Assembly (NCBI GenBank): GCA_964425195.1
Contig: CAYRLG010000006.1
Coordinates: forward strand, 1-64,000
Reading direction: 5' to 3'
Source: Desulfamplus sp964425195
GTDB lineage: Bacteria; Desulfobacterota; Desulfobacteria; Desulfobacterales; Desulfobacteraceae
Length of the DNA: 64,000 nt
In this document: one piece after another, positions 53,417 through 62,023 of the stretch
How the letters are laid out: every line of letters begins with the position of its first letter
How positions within the stretch are numbered: position 1 is the stretch's first letter
The notes under the pieces: model-generated
The model's database searches: none
What the model was told of the DNA's origin: nothing
What the model saw: only the letters and a program-made list of their open reading frames with translations
Position numbers and translations under genes: made by a program

Positions 53417-54478
53417 ATGCCAAGTTTTACTTTAGAAAACCATCTTTTACTCGCTCTTTCTCTATTTCTTGTATCTGCTACTATAAGCCTTTTTTTAATA
53501 AAGAATACCAAAGTAATGGATATTCCCAATGGACGATCTTCTCACTCAAAACCTACTCCAACTATTGGCGGAGTTGCTATTGTTTTTACATTCTTTCTGA
53601 GCATGGCAATTCTCTATTTTTTTGCCAACACAACAATGATTACTGAAAAATATTTTATTGGTTTCACATTTTCAAGTTTGTTGATCGCTGGAATGTCATT
53701 TTATGATGATTTTAACTGTAAGCCATTTTACATAAAATTGGCAACACAGATTATTGCGGTTATTGTTGTTATGTCATTTGGAATTATAATTCATCAGATT
53801 AACTTTCCTTATAATTTTCTTTGGCTCAACTATAAATCACTTGGTGCTGCAAGCTATGTGATAACTTTTGGGTGGATACTTGGAATGACAAACGCATACA
53901 ATTTTATGGATGGATTAAACGGTATGGCTGGTGGAAATGCAATTATTGCCTCCATTTTCTTCTGTATTATCTCTTTTGATCAAGGAAGTAATTTCACCTA
54001 TATGGTATCTTATACCCTTGCAGCAGGAGTTTTAGGATTTCTTATATTTAACTTTCCAAGAGGAAAGTTATTTATGGGAGATATTGGCAGCACATTCTTA
54101 GGATTTTCATTTGCTACGCTCTCAATAATTGCCTCACTCTATGATGATGCTCATACTTCGCTTCTTATCATTCCACTGCTCTTTTTCCATTTCATCTATG
54201 ACACTTTTTTTACTTTTATCCGACGACTTCTAAAAGGAGAGAATGTATTTATGGCCCATCGTACTCATCTATATCAACTTTTCAACCGGCTTGGCTATAC
54301 ACATTTTCAAGTTACTATGTTTTACTACATAGTTGCTTTATTGCAAGGATTTGGTGCTCTGTGGCTGATCGAAATTGAGGGACTTCAAAGGTTATTAATC
54401 TTTATTCCATATCTTATTTTTCAGATAGTTTACAGTATTGTGATTATATATCATGCAAAAAAACGAGGTGTTTTATGA
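53417..54478 (+). CDS. WecA/WbpL-like undecaprenyl-phosphate sugar-1-phosphate transferase
   Basis: 353 aa polytopic membrane protein (10-11 helices). Family motifs: NGRSSHSKPTPTIGGVAIVF near residues 38-57, FYDDFNCKPFYIKLATQI near residues 95-112, TNAYNFMDGLNGMAGGNAI near residues 158-176 (catalytic Asp), LFMGDIGSTFLGFSFATLS near residues 218-236, and AHRTHLYQ near residue 282. These enzymes move a HexNAc-1-phosphate from UDP-sugar to undecaprenyl phosphate, starting O-antigen or exopolysaccharide units. It overlaps the next gene by 4 bp (ATGA). No other glycan genes lie close by. Confidence 0.9.
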   Translation: MPSFTLENHLLLALSLFLVSATISLFLIKNTKVMDIPNGRSSHSKPTPTIGGVAIVFTFFLSMAILYFFANTTMITEKYFIGFTFSSLLIAGMSFYDDFNCKPFYIKLATQIIAVIVVMSFGIIIHQINFPYNFLWLNYKSLGAASYVITFGWILGMTNAYNFMDGLNGMAGGNAIIASIFFCIISFDQGSNFTYMVSYTLAAGVLGFLIFNFPRGKLFMGDIGSTFLGFSFATLSIIASLYDDAHTSLLIIPLLFFHFIYDTFFTFIRRLLKGENVFMAHRTHLYQLFNRLGYTHFQVTMFYYIVALLQGFGALWLIEIEGLQRLLIFIPYLIFQIVYSIVIIYHAKKRGVL

Positions 54479-54858
54479 AAGACTCTTCAGCCAAAGGTAT
54501 ATCTTCTGCTTCTGAGAGAGTATCAAAAACAGATAGTTCCATAACACCTGTAATCATATTTGGACTAAAGGACTATCCAAGACCTAAACATTCAGGCTTT
54601 TTTTATTGCAGACCAACATCCTTGTTTGGTGATTTTGCCATGAAAACTCTTGCAGTACTTGATCTTTTTAATACAGATAATGGATATCTTACTGATATTA
54701 TTACTAAAGGGATTGAAGCTCTGCTTGAAGATGAGGAGTATAGCGAGAAAAAAGAGTACTATTTAACAAATTATGAAACTGAAAATATGAAGCCTTTTGT
54801 CCAAAATATTCTTAAACAGGTTATTGAAATAAAACTCTTATCAAAATCTGATATCTGA
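54475..54858 (+). CDS. Hypothetical protein coupled to the WecA-like gene
   Basis: 127 aa, no recognised family. The start overlaps the previous stop (ATGA), indicating translational coupling. It is soluble, Ser-rich at the N-terminus, with a central segment IIFGLKDYPRPKHSGFFYCR and an acidic helical C-terminus (GIEALLEDEEYSEKKEYYLT). It is followed after 15 bp by rsmE. Its conservation cannot be judged here. Confidence 0.65.
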   Translation: MKDSSAKGISSASERVSKTDSSITPVIIFGLKDYPRPKHSGFFYCRPTSLFGDFAMKTLAVLDLFNTDNGYLTDIITKGIEALLEDEEYSEKKEYYLTNYETENMKPFVQNILKQVIEIKLLSKSDI

Positions 54859-54873
54859 TTATGAGCTTTTTTT

Positions 54874-55596
54874 ATGAATCTTATACTCCTATTTGAAAAT
54901 GACTTTATAACATCTAATAGAGTTGTTATTGGCGGAAGAAGATTAGAACATATCATCAAAGTGCACCGTGCTGAAGAGGGAGATATGCTCACTGTAGGAG
55001 TTATTAACGGTAAGATAGGGGTTGGAAAAGTTCTTGCTATAAAAAAAGATCAGATTGAGATGGAGGTCTGCCTCTCAGAAGACCCGCCGGAACCGATTCC
55101 TCTCACATTGATAGTTGCTCTTCCAAGACCAAAGATGCTCAAGCGTATTCTTCAATCTGTAGCATCTCTCGGCGTTAAAAATATTTACCTTATCAACTCA
55201 TGGCGGGTTGAAAAAGCATTCTGGTCTTCTCCTCTTCTTGAGCCTGACAGGCTAAAAAATGAGTTGATACTTGGTCTTGAGCAGGCAAAAGATACGATAA
55301 TGCCCCAAATCCACCTCAAACGCCTTTTTAAACCATTTGTGATAGAAGAGCTTTCAATGCTTGTAAAAGGCTCTTTGAATAACAAACCAATTGCACTTGC
55401 AGCCCACCCGAAAGCAGAACTTCCATGTCCGCAAAATATCAATCAAAGTGCGATTCTTGCCATGGGTCCAGAGGGAGGATTTATTGATATTGAGATTGAA
55501 ACTCTTGAAAAGATAGGCTTTTCTACAGTAAATCTCGGCAGAAGAATTTTAAGGCTTGAGACTGCTGTTCCGTTTATTGTCTCAAAGTTGTTTTGA
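54874..55596 (+). CDS. rsmE: 16S rRNA (uracil-1498-N3)-methyltransferase
   Basis: 240 aa SPOUT methyltransferase. It has an N-terminal PUA-like domain (RRLEHIIKVHRAEEGDMLTV, residues 22-41), then LPRPKMLKRILQSVASLGVK near residues 84-103, and the knot/SAM-binding segments AILAMGPEGGFIDIEIE near residues 191-207 and NLGRRILRLETAVPFIVSKL near residues 220-239. It methylates U1498 of 16S rRNA. The length is typical (about 240 aa). Confidence 0.93.
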   Translation: MNLILLFENDFITSNRVVIGGRRLEHIIKVHRAEEGDMLTVGVINGKIGVGKVLAIKKDQIEMEVCLSEDPPEPIPLTLIVALPRPKMLKRILQSVASLGVKNIYLINSWRVEKAFWSSPLLEPDRLKNELILGLEQAKDTIMPQIHLKRLFKPFVIEELSMLVKGSLNNKPIALAAHPKAELPCPQNINQSAILAMGPEGGFIDIEIETLEKIGFSTVNLGRRILRLETAVPFIVSKLF

Positions 55597-55643
55597 AATT
55601 AAATTGTGATAAATCATTAAAGCCGTCAGAAAGGAGAGCGTAA

Positions 55644-55664
55644 ATGTCCGCAAATAAACCTTAA
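55644..55664 (+). other. Six-codon ORF with strong ribosome site upstream of the PF09820-type gene
   Basis: AAAGGAG is followed, after GCGTAA spacing, by ATG TCC GCA AAT AAA CCT TAA, 21 bp before the next start. It may be a leader peptide or the remnant of a gene displaced by arrival of the ATPase gene. Confidence 0.35.
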
Positions 55665-55685
55665 TGCTGAAAATGGAGGTAAAAT

Positions 55686-57497
55686 ATGAAATTTGCTTAT
55701 GGTTCAAGCGATTTTAGAGGTATGATTAATGAAGGTTCTTTTTACATTGACCGAACAGGCAAAATTCCTCTGCTTGAAGGTTCAAAATCTCAGCTTTTTA
55801 TCCGTCCTCGCAGATTTGGCAAATCTCTTTTATTGTCAATGCTTGAAAACTACTATGATGTTTCAAAAAAAGATGAGTTTGAATCTCTATTTGGTCATCT
55901 TGCAATTGGAAAAAATCCCACGCCTCTTAGAAATTCCTACTTTATCCTAAAATTTGACTTTTCCTGCGTTGATCCAACCGGCACAGTTGAACAGATTCAG
56001 AAATCTTTGTATGACCATATAAATGTAAGGATAGAGGGATTTAAAACTATCTATAAATATAAAGGCTTTTCTCTGCCTGAAATTAACATAGATTATGAAA
56101 ATGCCCTGTTTTCTTTAAATTCAATTGCCAATGCTGTTGCTGCAACACCATACCCAATATACCTTTTAATTGATGAATACGATAACTTTGCTAATACAGT
56201 TATGATGGAGATTTATAGGGTAAAACAGCAATATGAAAAAGAGTCTGACAGATATTTTTCTTTAGTTCGTGATCAAGGACCGCTTCGGACATTTTTCAAA
56301 ACCGTCAAGGCGTTAACTACGTCAACAATGTTTGACCGTGTGTTTATAACTGGTGTCTCTCCAGTGGTTATGAGCGATATTACAAGCGGATATAATGTTG
56401 CGGAAAACATCTATTTTGAGTCAGAATTTAATAATTTATGCGGTTTTACACAAAACGAAGTTGAGGAAGTTATAAGACATATTGTTGAAGCATGTAATTT
56501 TGAAGAAAAAGAAAATAAAATTGGCGAAGCAGTTGAGCTTATGAGAGTTTATTATAACGGCTACAAATTTTCTTATAAAAACAATGAATATATTTATAAT
56601 CCAACTCTTTCCATATATTTTTTCAAACAGTTCCAAAAAGAGTGCGAATATCCGTTTGAAATGCTTGACGACAACCTTGCAGTTGATGAATCCAAACTTG
56701 AATATATAGCCAGAATCCCAAAGGGGCAGGAACTTTTATTAAGTTTGATGGAACAGAACCAGCAGGTAGTTGTTCCAGCTATAAGCAAAAGGTTCGGCAT
56801 TCAGGAGATGCTTGACGACTCATCAAAGGACCATGCTTTTTTGGTCTCATTTCTCTATTATTTCGGGGTGTTGACGATTGAAGATCGTACAGAGGATTTA
56901 CAAAGTATCCTCAAAGTTCCTAACCTTGTAATGAAAGGACTTTATGTTGATAGAATCTGCAGGATGTTTCTGCCGATGCCAGATGATAGAGACAACGGCA
57001 AAGAGGCTGCAAGGCAGTTGTGGAGCAAAGGCGATATTGCCCCATTGTGCCGATTTGTTGAGGATAAATATTTTAAAGTGTTTGCAAATCGTGATTACCG
57101 CTGGGCAAATGAATTGACTGTCAAGACAGCGTTTCTCACCCTGCTTTACAATGATCTGCTTTATATCATGGATTCAGAACCTGAAATTGACAGACACTAT
57201 GCAGATTTAACAATGATTATCCGTCCAGACAAGCGGCACGGAAAAATCTTTGATGTGCTGATTGAGTTTAAGTTTGTAGCTCTAAAAGATATTGTTATGA
57301 CAGGAGCAGATGCAAAAAAATTGACCAAAGAGGAGTTAGAGCAGATACCAGCAATTATTGAGCAGTTGGAATATGCTGGAAAACAGGTTGCAGAATATGG
57401 AAAAGAGCTTGAAAAAAAATACGGCAATTTACGTTTGCATAAATTTGTTGTGGTTAGTTTGGGGTTTGAGAGGGTGTGTTTTAGGAAGGTCGTTTAA
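55686..57497 (+). CDS. AAA-ATPase-like / PD-(D/E)XK nuclease family protein (PF09820-type)
   Basis: 603 aa. The N-terminus FAYGSSDFRGMINEGSFYID and the atypical P-loop FIRPRRFGKSLLLSMLENYY (residues 38-57) define the AAA-ATPase-like family, with LLIDEYDNFANTVM near residue 163 as Walker B. The C-terminal region has KRHGKIFDVLIEFKF near residues 518-532, a PD-(D/E)XK-type nuclease core (D..E-F-K). The family occurs in many copies in some anaerobes and behaves like accessory, horizontally spread genes; a function is not established, although nuclease and defence roles have been suggested. GGAGG lies close to the ATG. No inverted or direct repeats were found at its borders. Confidence 0.85.
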   Translation: MKFAYGSSDFRGMINEGSFYIDRTGKIPLLEGSKSQLFIRPRRFGKSLLLSMLENYYDVSKKDEFESLFGHLAIGKNPTPLRNSYFILKFDFSCVDPTGTVEQIQKSLYDHINVRIEGFKTIYKYKGFSLPEINIDYENALFSLNSIANAVAATPYPIYLLIDEYDNFANTVMMEIYRVKQQYEKESDRYFSLVRDQGPLRTFFKTVKALTTSTMFDRVFITGVSPVVMSDITSGYNVAENIYFESEFNNLCGFTQNEVEEVIRHIVEACNFEEKENKIGEAVELMRVYYNGYKFSYKNNEYIYNPTLSIYFFKQFQKECEYPFEMLDDNLAVDESKLEYIARIPKGQELLLSLMEQNQQVVVPAISKRFGIQEMLDDSSKDHAFLVSFLYYFGVLTIEDRTEDLQSILKVPNLVMKGLYVDRICRMFLPMPDDRDNGKEAARQLWSKGDIAPLCRFVEDKYFKVFANRDYRWANELTVKTAFLTLLYNDLLYIMDSEPEIDRHYADLTMIIRPDKRHGKIFDVLIEFKFVALKDIVMTGADAKKLTKEELEQIPAIIEQLEYAGKQVAEYGKELEKKYGNLRLHKFVVVSLGFERVCFRKVV

Positions 57498-57612
57498 ATT
57501 CTCTCTTTGTTTACAAAAAGAGTCAATAATCTTTAACCCTTAGGCTTTTAGTCGTTACGGCTTTTTAGTCTTTAGAAATAACTTCTTAAATTATTTCTTA
57601 CGGAATAGGCAA

Positions 57613-58356
57613 ATGATTAAAATAAAATCTCTGACAAAAACTTATGGCAGACTCACAGCAGTAGATAACTTGAGCTTATCAATTCCTGCTGGCGAGATAT
57701 TTGGCTTTATAGGTCCAAATGGTGCAGGAAAAACAACGACAATCAGCATGATTGCAGGACTTCTTGCACCAACCTCTGGTTCGGTTGAAATCTGCGGGAT
57801 TGATATGTTGAAAAAACCTAAACAGGCAAAACAAAATATCGGTTATATTCCAGATCGCCCTTATATATACGAAAAGTTGACTGCAATAGAGTTTCTTAAA
57901 TTTACAGCAGACCTATTTTCAATAACAGATTCTATGACAAAAGAGGAATTTAGGCAAAAAGCAGAGTCTCAGTTAAAAATATTCTCTCTTCTTGATTGGG
58001 CAGATGCTTTGATTGAATCTTTCTCACACGGCATGAAGCAACGTCTTATAATGGCAGCAGCACTTATTCATGAGCCAAAGGTACTTGTAGTTGATGAACC
58101 AATGGTTGGGCTTGATCCAGCTGCCATAAAAATGGTCAAACAGATGCTTATCGATCTTGCTGCTGATGGCACTACAATTTTTATGTCAACACATACCTTA
58201 AAAATTGCTGAAGATGTCTGTCATCGTATTGGAGTTATACATAAGGGCAAACTTATTGCGGAAGGAAATGTTGAAGAGTTAAAACAGCAAGCAGCGGCTG
58301 AGCAAGCTGATTTAGAGCAGTTATTTATGATTCTAACTGAATCTGAGCAGACTTAA
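57613..58356 (+). CDS. ABC transporter ATP-binding protein
   Basis: 247 aa. Walker A is GFIGPNGAGKTTTISMIAGL (residues 36-55), the signature is SFSHGMKQRLIMAAAL near residues 137-152, Walker B is KVLVVDEPMVGLDPAAI near residues 157-173, and the switch His is in IFMSTHTL near residue 193. It is of the CcmA/NatA type used with ABC-2 permeases. The permease gene follows after 94 bp. The substrate is unknown. Confidence 0.93.
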   Translation: MIKIKSLTKTYGRLTAVDNLSLSIPAGEIFGFIGPNGAGKTTTISMIAGLLAPTSGSVEICGIDMLKKPKQAKQNIGYIPDRPYIYEKLTAIEFLKFTADLFSITDSMTKEEFRQKAESQLKIFSLLDWADALIESFSHGMKQRLIMAAALIHEPKVLVVDEPMVGLDPAAIKMVKQMLIDLAADGTTIFMSTHTLKIAEDVCHRIGVIHKGKLIAEGNVEELKQQAAAEQADLEQLFMILTESEQT

Positions 58357-58402
58357 CACTGTTTCATATTATTAAAATTTTGTAATATGAAGGTTAAAAT
58401 AA

Positions 58403-58430
58403 AAACCACAAACCACAAACCACAAACCAT
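58403..58430. repeat. 7-bp tandem repeat (AAACCAC x3 + AAACCAT)
   Basis: Four contiguous heptamers in the untranslated gap upstream of the ABC permease start. Slippage here could alter the leader length between the two ABC genes. Confidence 0.8.
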
Positions 58431-58450
58431 AAAAGGTAAAAATTAATACA

Positions 58451-60151
58451 ATGAAAGATATAATAACCCTTATAACTCCACGTCTTCGATCTATATATAA
58501 TCAAGGAGGTAGCTCCTCGAGCAGAGGAACTATTTACAAATATCTTTTAATAATCGCTCTTGGAGTAACTTTTTGGGTTGCAGCTCTTTATGTATCTATT
58601 CGGGTTTTACGATATTTTAGTCAAATTGAGGAGTTAGGTGATATTCTTGCATTAAAACTTCTCTCAATGGTTATTATAACAATATTCTCGTTGCTAATAT
58701 TTAGTAATATTTTAAACGCCTTGTCAAAGCTATATCTTGCAAAAGACCTTAAACTTGTCCACTCCATGCCTGTTGAAAGTTATAGGATTTTTTTTGCCAG
58801 ATGGATTGAAACCATGTTTGACAGCTCATGGATGGTAATTCTCTATACTCTCCCTCTATTTGTTGCTTACGACTTAATTTACTCTCCAAATATTTTTTTT
58901 TATCCAATTACAATAACCTCATTAATACTACTTGCAATTGGAGCTTCTGGAATTGGAGCAATAGTTGTATTAGCTGCTGTAGTGGTTGTGCCGGCAAGCC
59001 GTATTCGCACCCTTTTTCTCTTTTTGGGATTATCTCTCTTTCTTTTACTATATATTGCATTTAGAATTTTAAGACCTGAACGGCTTGTTGATCCAGAGGT
59101 CTTTTCAGCTACCCTCTTTTACTTTAAATCGATGAGTACGCCATCCTCTCCGTTTCTGCCAAGTACGTGGTGTTATGATGCTATATCTTCAGCCCTTAAA
59201 AACGAAATTGCTATTTCCTCTTTTCATATAATAATTGCATTAAGCTTTATCCTTTTTATTGGGTATAGTGTTCTATTTATGGCAGATATTGTCTATTTTA
59301 GTGGAGTCTCCAAAGCCCAAACATCTGCTGCCCGTCTTTTTGGTTCTACAAGGTTTGAAATTCCATTTACAAGATTTTTGTCAGCCTCTGTAAGAGCACT
59401 TTTTGAAAAAGAGATTAAAACCTTTTTTAGAGACCAGGCACAGTGGTCTCAGCTATTTTTAATAGGTGCACTTATTTGCATTTATATTTATAATTTCAAA
59501 GTATTACCCTTGGAGAGATCACCAATTCAAACTATCTATCTTCAAAATATGCTGGCATTTCTTAATATGGGTCTTGCATTTTTTGTTCTTATTGCAATAA
59601 CGGGCAGATTTGCATTTCCTGCAATCAGCATGGAAGGAGAGGCAATTTGGATTATTCGCTCTTGCCCTATTGAGCTTAAATCATTTATATGGATAAAATA
59701 TATTATATATTTAATACCACTTATGCTTACTACATTTATTTTGATTATCGGAACAAATATTTTGTTAAAAGTTCTCCCCTTTATGATGGCTCTATCTTGT
59801 ATTAACACCCTTTTCATTGTACCAGGAGTTATTTCACTTGGAATTGGGCTTGGTGCCGCATTTCCCTCTTTTAAATCTGAGAATCCAACCCAGACTATCA
59901 CAAGCTATGGAGGTCTGCTATTTATGGTTTTCACTGCTATGTTTATTGGAATAGTAATTATTCTCCAAGCTGGACCGGTCTATATGATTTTATCTTCTCA
60001 GTTAAAATCAAAGCCTTTGGCTATTTTCGATATGATATGGATTGTTTCCTCATTTGCCGGAGCATTGATTATATCTATTTTGACAACACTGCTACCAATT
60101 AAATTTGGTGAAAAGCGTCTTAAAAAAATTCTGTTTGATATTCCCTCCTAA
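58451..60151 (+). CDS. ABC-2 type exporter permease
   Basis: 566 aa with about 12 hydrophobic segments in two groups, separated by a hydrophilic middle (residues 290-330, with FEKEIKTFFRDQAQWSQL). An N-terminal cytoplasmic segment precedes the first helix (YLLIIALGVTFWVAALYVSI, residues 31-50). EKEIKTFFRDxxQWSQ is typical of large putative ABC exporters. It pairs with the ATPase gene just upstream. The exported substrate is unknown. Confidence 0.87.
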   Translation: MKDIITLITPRLRSIYNQGGSSSSRGTIYKYLLIIALGVTFWVAALYVSIRVLRYFSQIEELGDILALKLLSMVIITIFSLLIFSNILNALSKLYLAKDLKLVHSMPVESYRIFFARWIETMFDSSWMVILYTLPLFVAYDLIYSPNIFFYPITITSLILLAIGASGIGAIVVLAAVVVVPASRIRTLFLFLGLSLFLLLYIAFRILRPERLVDPEVFSATLFYFKSMSTPSSPFLPSTWCYDAISSALKNEIAISSFHIIIALSFILFIGYSVLFMADIVYFSGVSKAQTSAARLFGSTRFEIPFTRFLSASVRALFEKEIKTFFRDQAQWSQLFLIGALICIYIYNFKVLPLERSPIQTIYLQNMLAFLNMGLAFFVLIAITGRFAFPAISMEGEAIWIIRSCPIELKSFIWIKYIIYLIPLMLTTFILIIGTNILLKVLPFMMALSCINTLFIVPGVISLGIGLGAAFPSFKSENPTQTITSYGGLLFMVFTAMFIGIVIILQAGPVYMILSSQLKSKPLAIFDMIWIVSSFAGALIISILTTLLPIKFGEKRLKKILFDIPS

Positions 60152-60244
60152 ATAGTATTAGTATTGTTATTCCAAGTAGATACAGATAAAACCAAGTTTA
60201 AAAAAATAACATAATGGTATAATAGCAATAAAGGGAATATTAAA

Positions 60245-60712
60245 GTGGTCAAAGGATATGTTGATGAACAGAACAGAACTGTATTTATCTGTCCACATTG
60301 TGGGTTTGAAAAACAGTTTGATGCCTCTGCTTTTAAAAACAAGAAGAAAAACCTTACTATAAAGTGTAAATGTGGTAGTACTACTGAAATGGAGATTGAG
60401 TTTAGAAAACATTTCAGAAAAAAAGTGGAGCTTTTTGGAACCTGTCTTATCAAAAAAACAGACAAAAAATATGAGATAATTATAAGAGACCTATCTATGC
60501 AAGGAATACGATTTGAGTTGCTCCATATTTATAGTAAGTTTATAGATACTATTTATATTGATGATATTATTGAGCTTGAATTTAAATTGGATAACAAACA
60601 GGAGGATATGATAACAAAAAGGTGTATAGTGCGGGCTAAAACCGACAAATATATAGGAGCAGAGTTTCAGGATGACAACTTTTCAAAACGTTTGGGTTTT
60701 TACCTTGGATAA
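60245..60712 (+). CDS. PilZ domain protein with N-terminal zinc ribbon
   Basis: 155 aa from the GTG at 60245 (AAAGGGAA upstream). Residues 15-45 hold a zinc-ribbon-like pair, CPHCGFEKQF and CKCGS. A PilZ domain follows with the c-di-GMP motifs RKHFRKKVE (RxxxR, near residues 54-62) and RDLSMQGIRFEL (DxSxxG, near residues 80-91). It is probably a cytoplasmic c-di-GMP effector. Its target is unknown; no flagellar or pilus genes are nearby. Confidence 0.83.
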   Translation: MVKGYVDEQNRTVFICPHCGFEKQFDASAFKNKKKNLTIKCKCGSTTEMEIEFRKHFRKKVELFGTCLIKKTDKKYEIIIRDLSMQGIRFELLHIYSKFIDTIYIDDIIELEFKLDNKQEDMITKRCIVRAKTDKYIGAEFQDDNFSKRLGFYLG

Positions 60713-60854
60713 TTTTTTGCAGAGCTTATATATTTTTTTGCAAATAAGATTCTCATTATTAACTCTTAGAAGAGTTGGGCTTTAGTATCTTTAGGAAAGA
60801 TTAATAAAATAGAATGAAATAATATATTAATACAAAAGGAGATGATGAATAAAC

Positions 60855-61655
60855 ATGAACAAATTCATCTATTATAAATCTATTACTCTGTTTATTACCG
60901 CCATTGCCTTATTAATGGTGTTAGCCTCATCTGCAATATCTGGAGAGCTTGCTATTTACACTGAAGAGTCTCCTAATGCTCATTACAAAGATAAAGATGG
61001 AAAAATTACAGGATATGTTTATGAACTTGTTTTAGCGATGCAAAAACAGATGGGAGACAAAACCCCAATTAAAATGGTTCGATGGGAAGAGGGATACAAC
61101 CTTGCGACTACAAAACCTAATGTAGCCCTATTTTCTACTACATTTACAGAAGAGAGACGTCCGCTTTTTAAATGGGTAGGTCCTGTCTCTGAATCTGTTT
61201 GGATTCTTTATGCTAAAACAGGTTCAGGGATTAAGCTTAAATCCCTTGAAAGTGCAAAATCTTTAAAAAGTATTGGTACTTACAAAGATGATGTACGTGA
61301 ACAATTTCTAAAAGAGAAGGGCTTTGACAACTTAGATAGCGTAACTGACGATACTCTAAATCTGAAAAAACTTATAGACAATCGTATAGATGTATGGGTT
61401 TCAAGTCGTGATAGAGCACCATTAATTGCAAAAGAGATGGGTATCTCTATCAATAGTATTGAACCAGTTTTGAAAATGGTCGAAAAAGGTCTGTTTATCG
61501 TCTTTAATGTTGATACTCCTGACGATATTGTTGATAAATGGTCAATAGCCTATGACGTTGTTCGTTCAGATGGCATAATGGAGGCTATTTATAAAAAATG
61601 GAATGTAGCTGTTCCTCAATACAAAATTCCTGCTGTTGAGGTTATATTAGATTAA
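60855..61655 (+). CDS. Periplasmic solute-binding protein (SBP_bac_3 family)
   Basis: 266 aa, signal peptide residues 1-29 (FITAIALLMVLASSAISG). Binding-fold blocks: LAIYTEESPNAHYKDKDGKI near residues 31-50, VALFSTTFTEERRPLFKWVG near residues 93-112, and LIDNRIDVWVSSRDRAPLIA near residues 172-191. It has no transporter partner nearby, like the similar gene at 29.5 kb, so the two may be paralogous orphan binding proteins. GGAG precedes the ATG. Confidence 0.85.
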   Translation: MNKFIYYKSITLFITAIALLMVLASSAISGELAIYTEESPNAHYKDKDGKITGYVYELVLAMQKQMGDKTPIKMVRWEEGYNLATTKPNVALFSTTFTEERRPLFKWVGPVSESVWILYAKTGSGIKLKSLESAKSLKSIGTYKDDVREQFLKEKGFDNLDSVTDDTLNLKKLIDNRIDVWVSSRDRAPLIAKEMGISINSIEPVLKMVEKGLFIVFNVDTPDDIVDKWSIAYDVVRSDGIMEAIYKKWNVAVPQYKIPAVEVILD

Positions 61656-61718
61656 AAACATAAAAAGCCATAGGCTCTATTAAGTTGTGTTTTCTTAAGA
61701 GGATATAAATAGACAGAA

Positions 61719-62009
61719 ATGAAGATTAATTTTAACGCATTCTCCTTTTTACAGCAAAAACTGTCAGAAAATGGTTTTGCATTTTATAATGTAGAGATGG
61801 AACTTGCTGAAAATAGTACTATAAATGACCTTTTTTGTCATCTTAGACTTCTCAAAGAGGATGTTGAGGGGGTTTTTGTTAATGGGAAAATAGCACCTTT
61901 TGATACTGTATTGCACAATGGTGACAGAGTAGGACTACTGCCTCCCGGAACGCCAGGACCTTACAGAGTGATGCTTGGTATTGTAAAAAAAACAACCATT
62001 GAAAGTTAA
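61719..62009 (+). CDS. MoaD/ThiS-like ubiquitin-fold protein without C-terminal Gly-Gly
   Basis: 96 aa beta-grasp protein: MELAENSTINDLFCHL (residues 26-41), VEGVFVNGKIAPFDTVLHNG near residues 49-68 and DRVGLLPPGTPGPYR near residues 69-83. The fold matches MoaD/ThiS, but the chain continues past GTPGPYR and ends KKTTIES, so it lacks the terminal Gly-Gly needed for thiocarboxylation. It may be a stand-alone structural relative or may need processing. It lies 14 bp upstream of the spo0M-like gene. The nearest ribosome site (AAGAGG) is far from the ATG. Confidence 0.75.
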   Translation: MKINFNAFSFLQQKLSENGFAFYNVEMELAENSTINDLFCHLRLLKEDVEGVFVNGKIAPFDTVLHNGDRVGLLPPGTPGPYRVMLGIVKKTTIES

Positions 62010-62023
62010 AGGGAGAAATAAAA

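Noticed and set aside
57574..57598. AGAAATAA...TTATTTCT hairpin before the ABC ATPase
   Set aside because: An 8-bp stem of only A/T-rich pairs right before a ribosome site is too weak to call a terminator.
60766..60781. AACTCTTAGAAGAGTT inverted repeat
   Set aside because: Only seven pairs with a two-base turn, not followed by a T-run; probably chance in AT-rich DNA.
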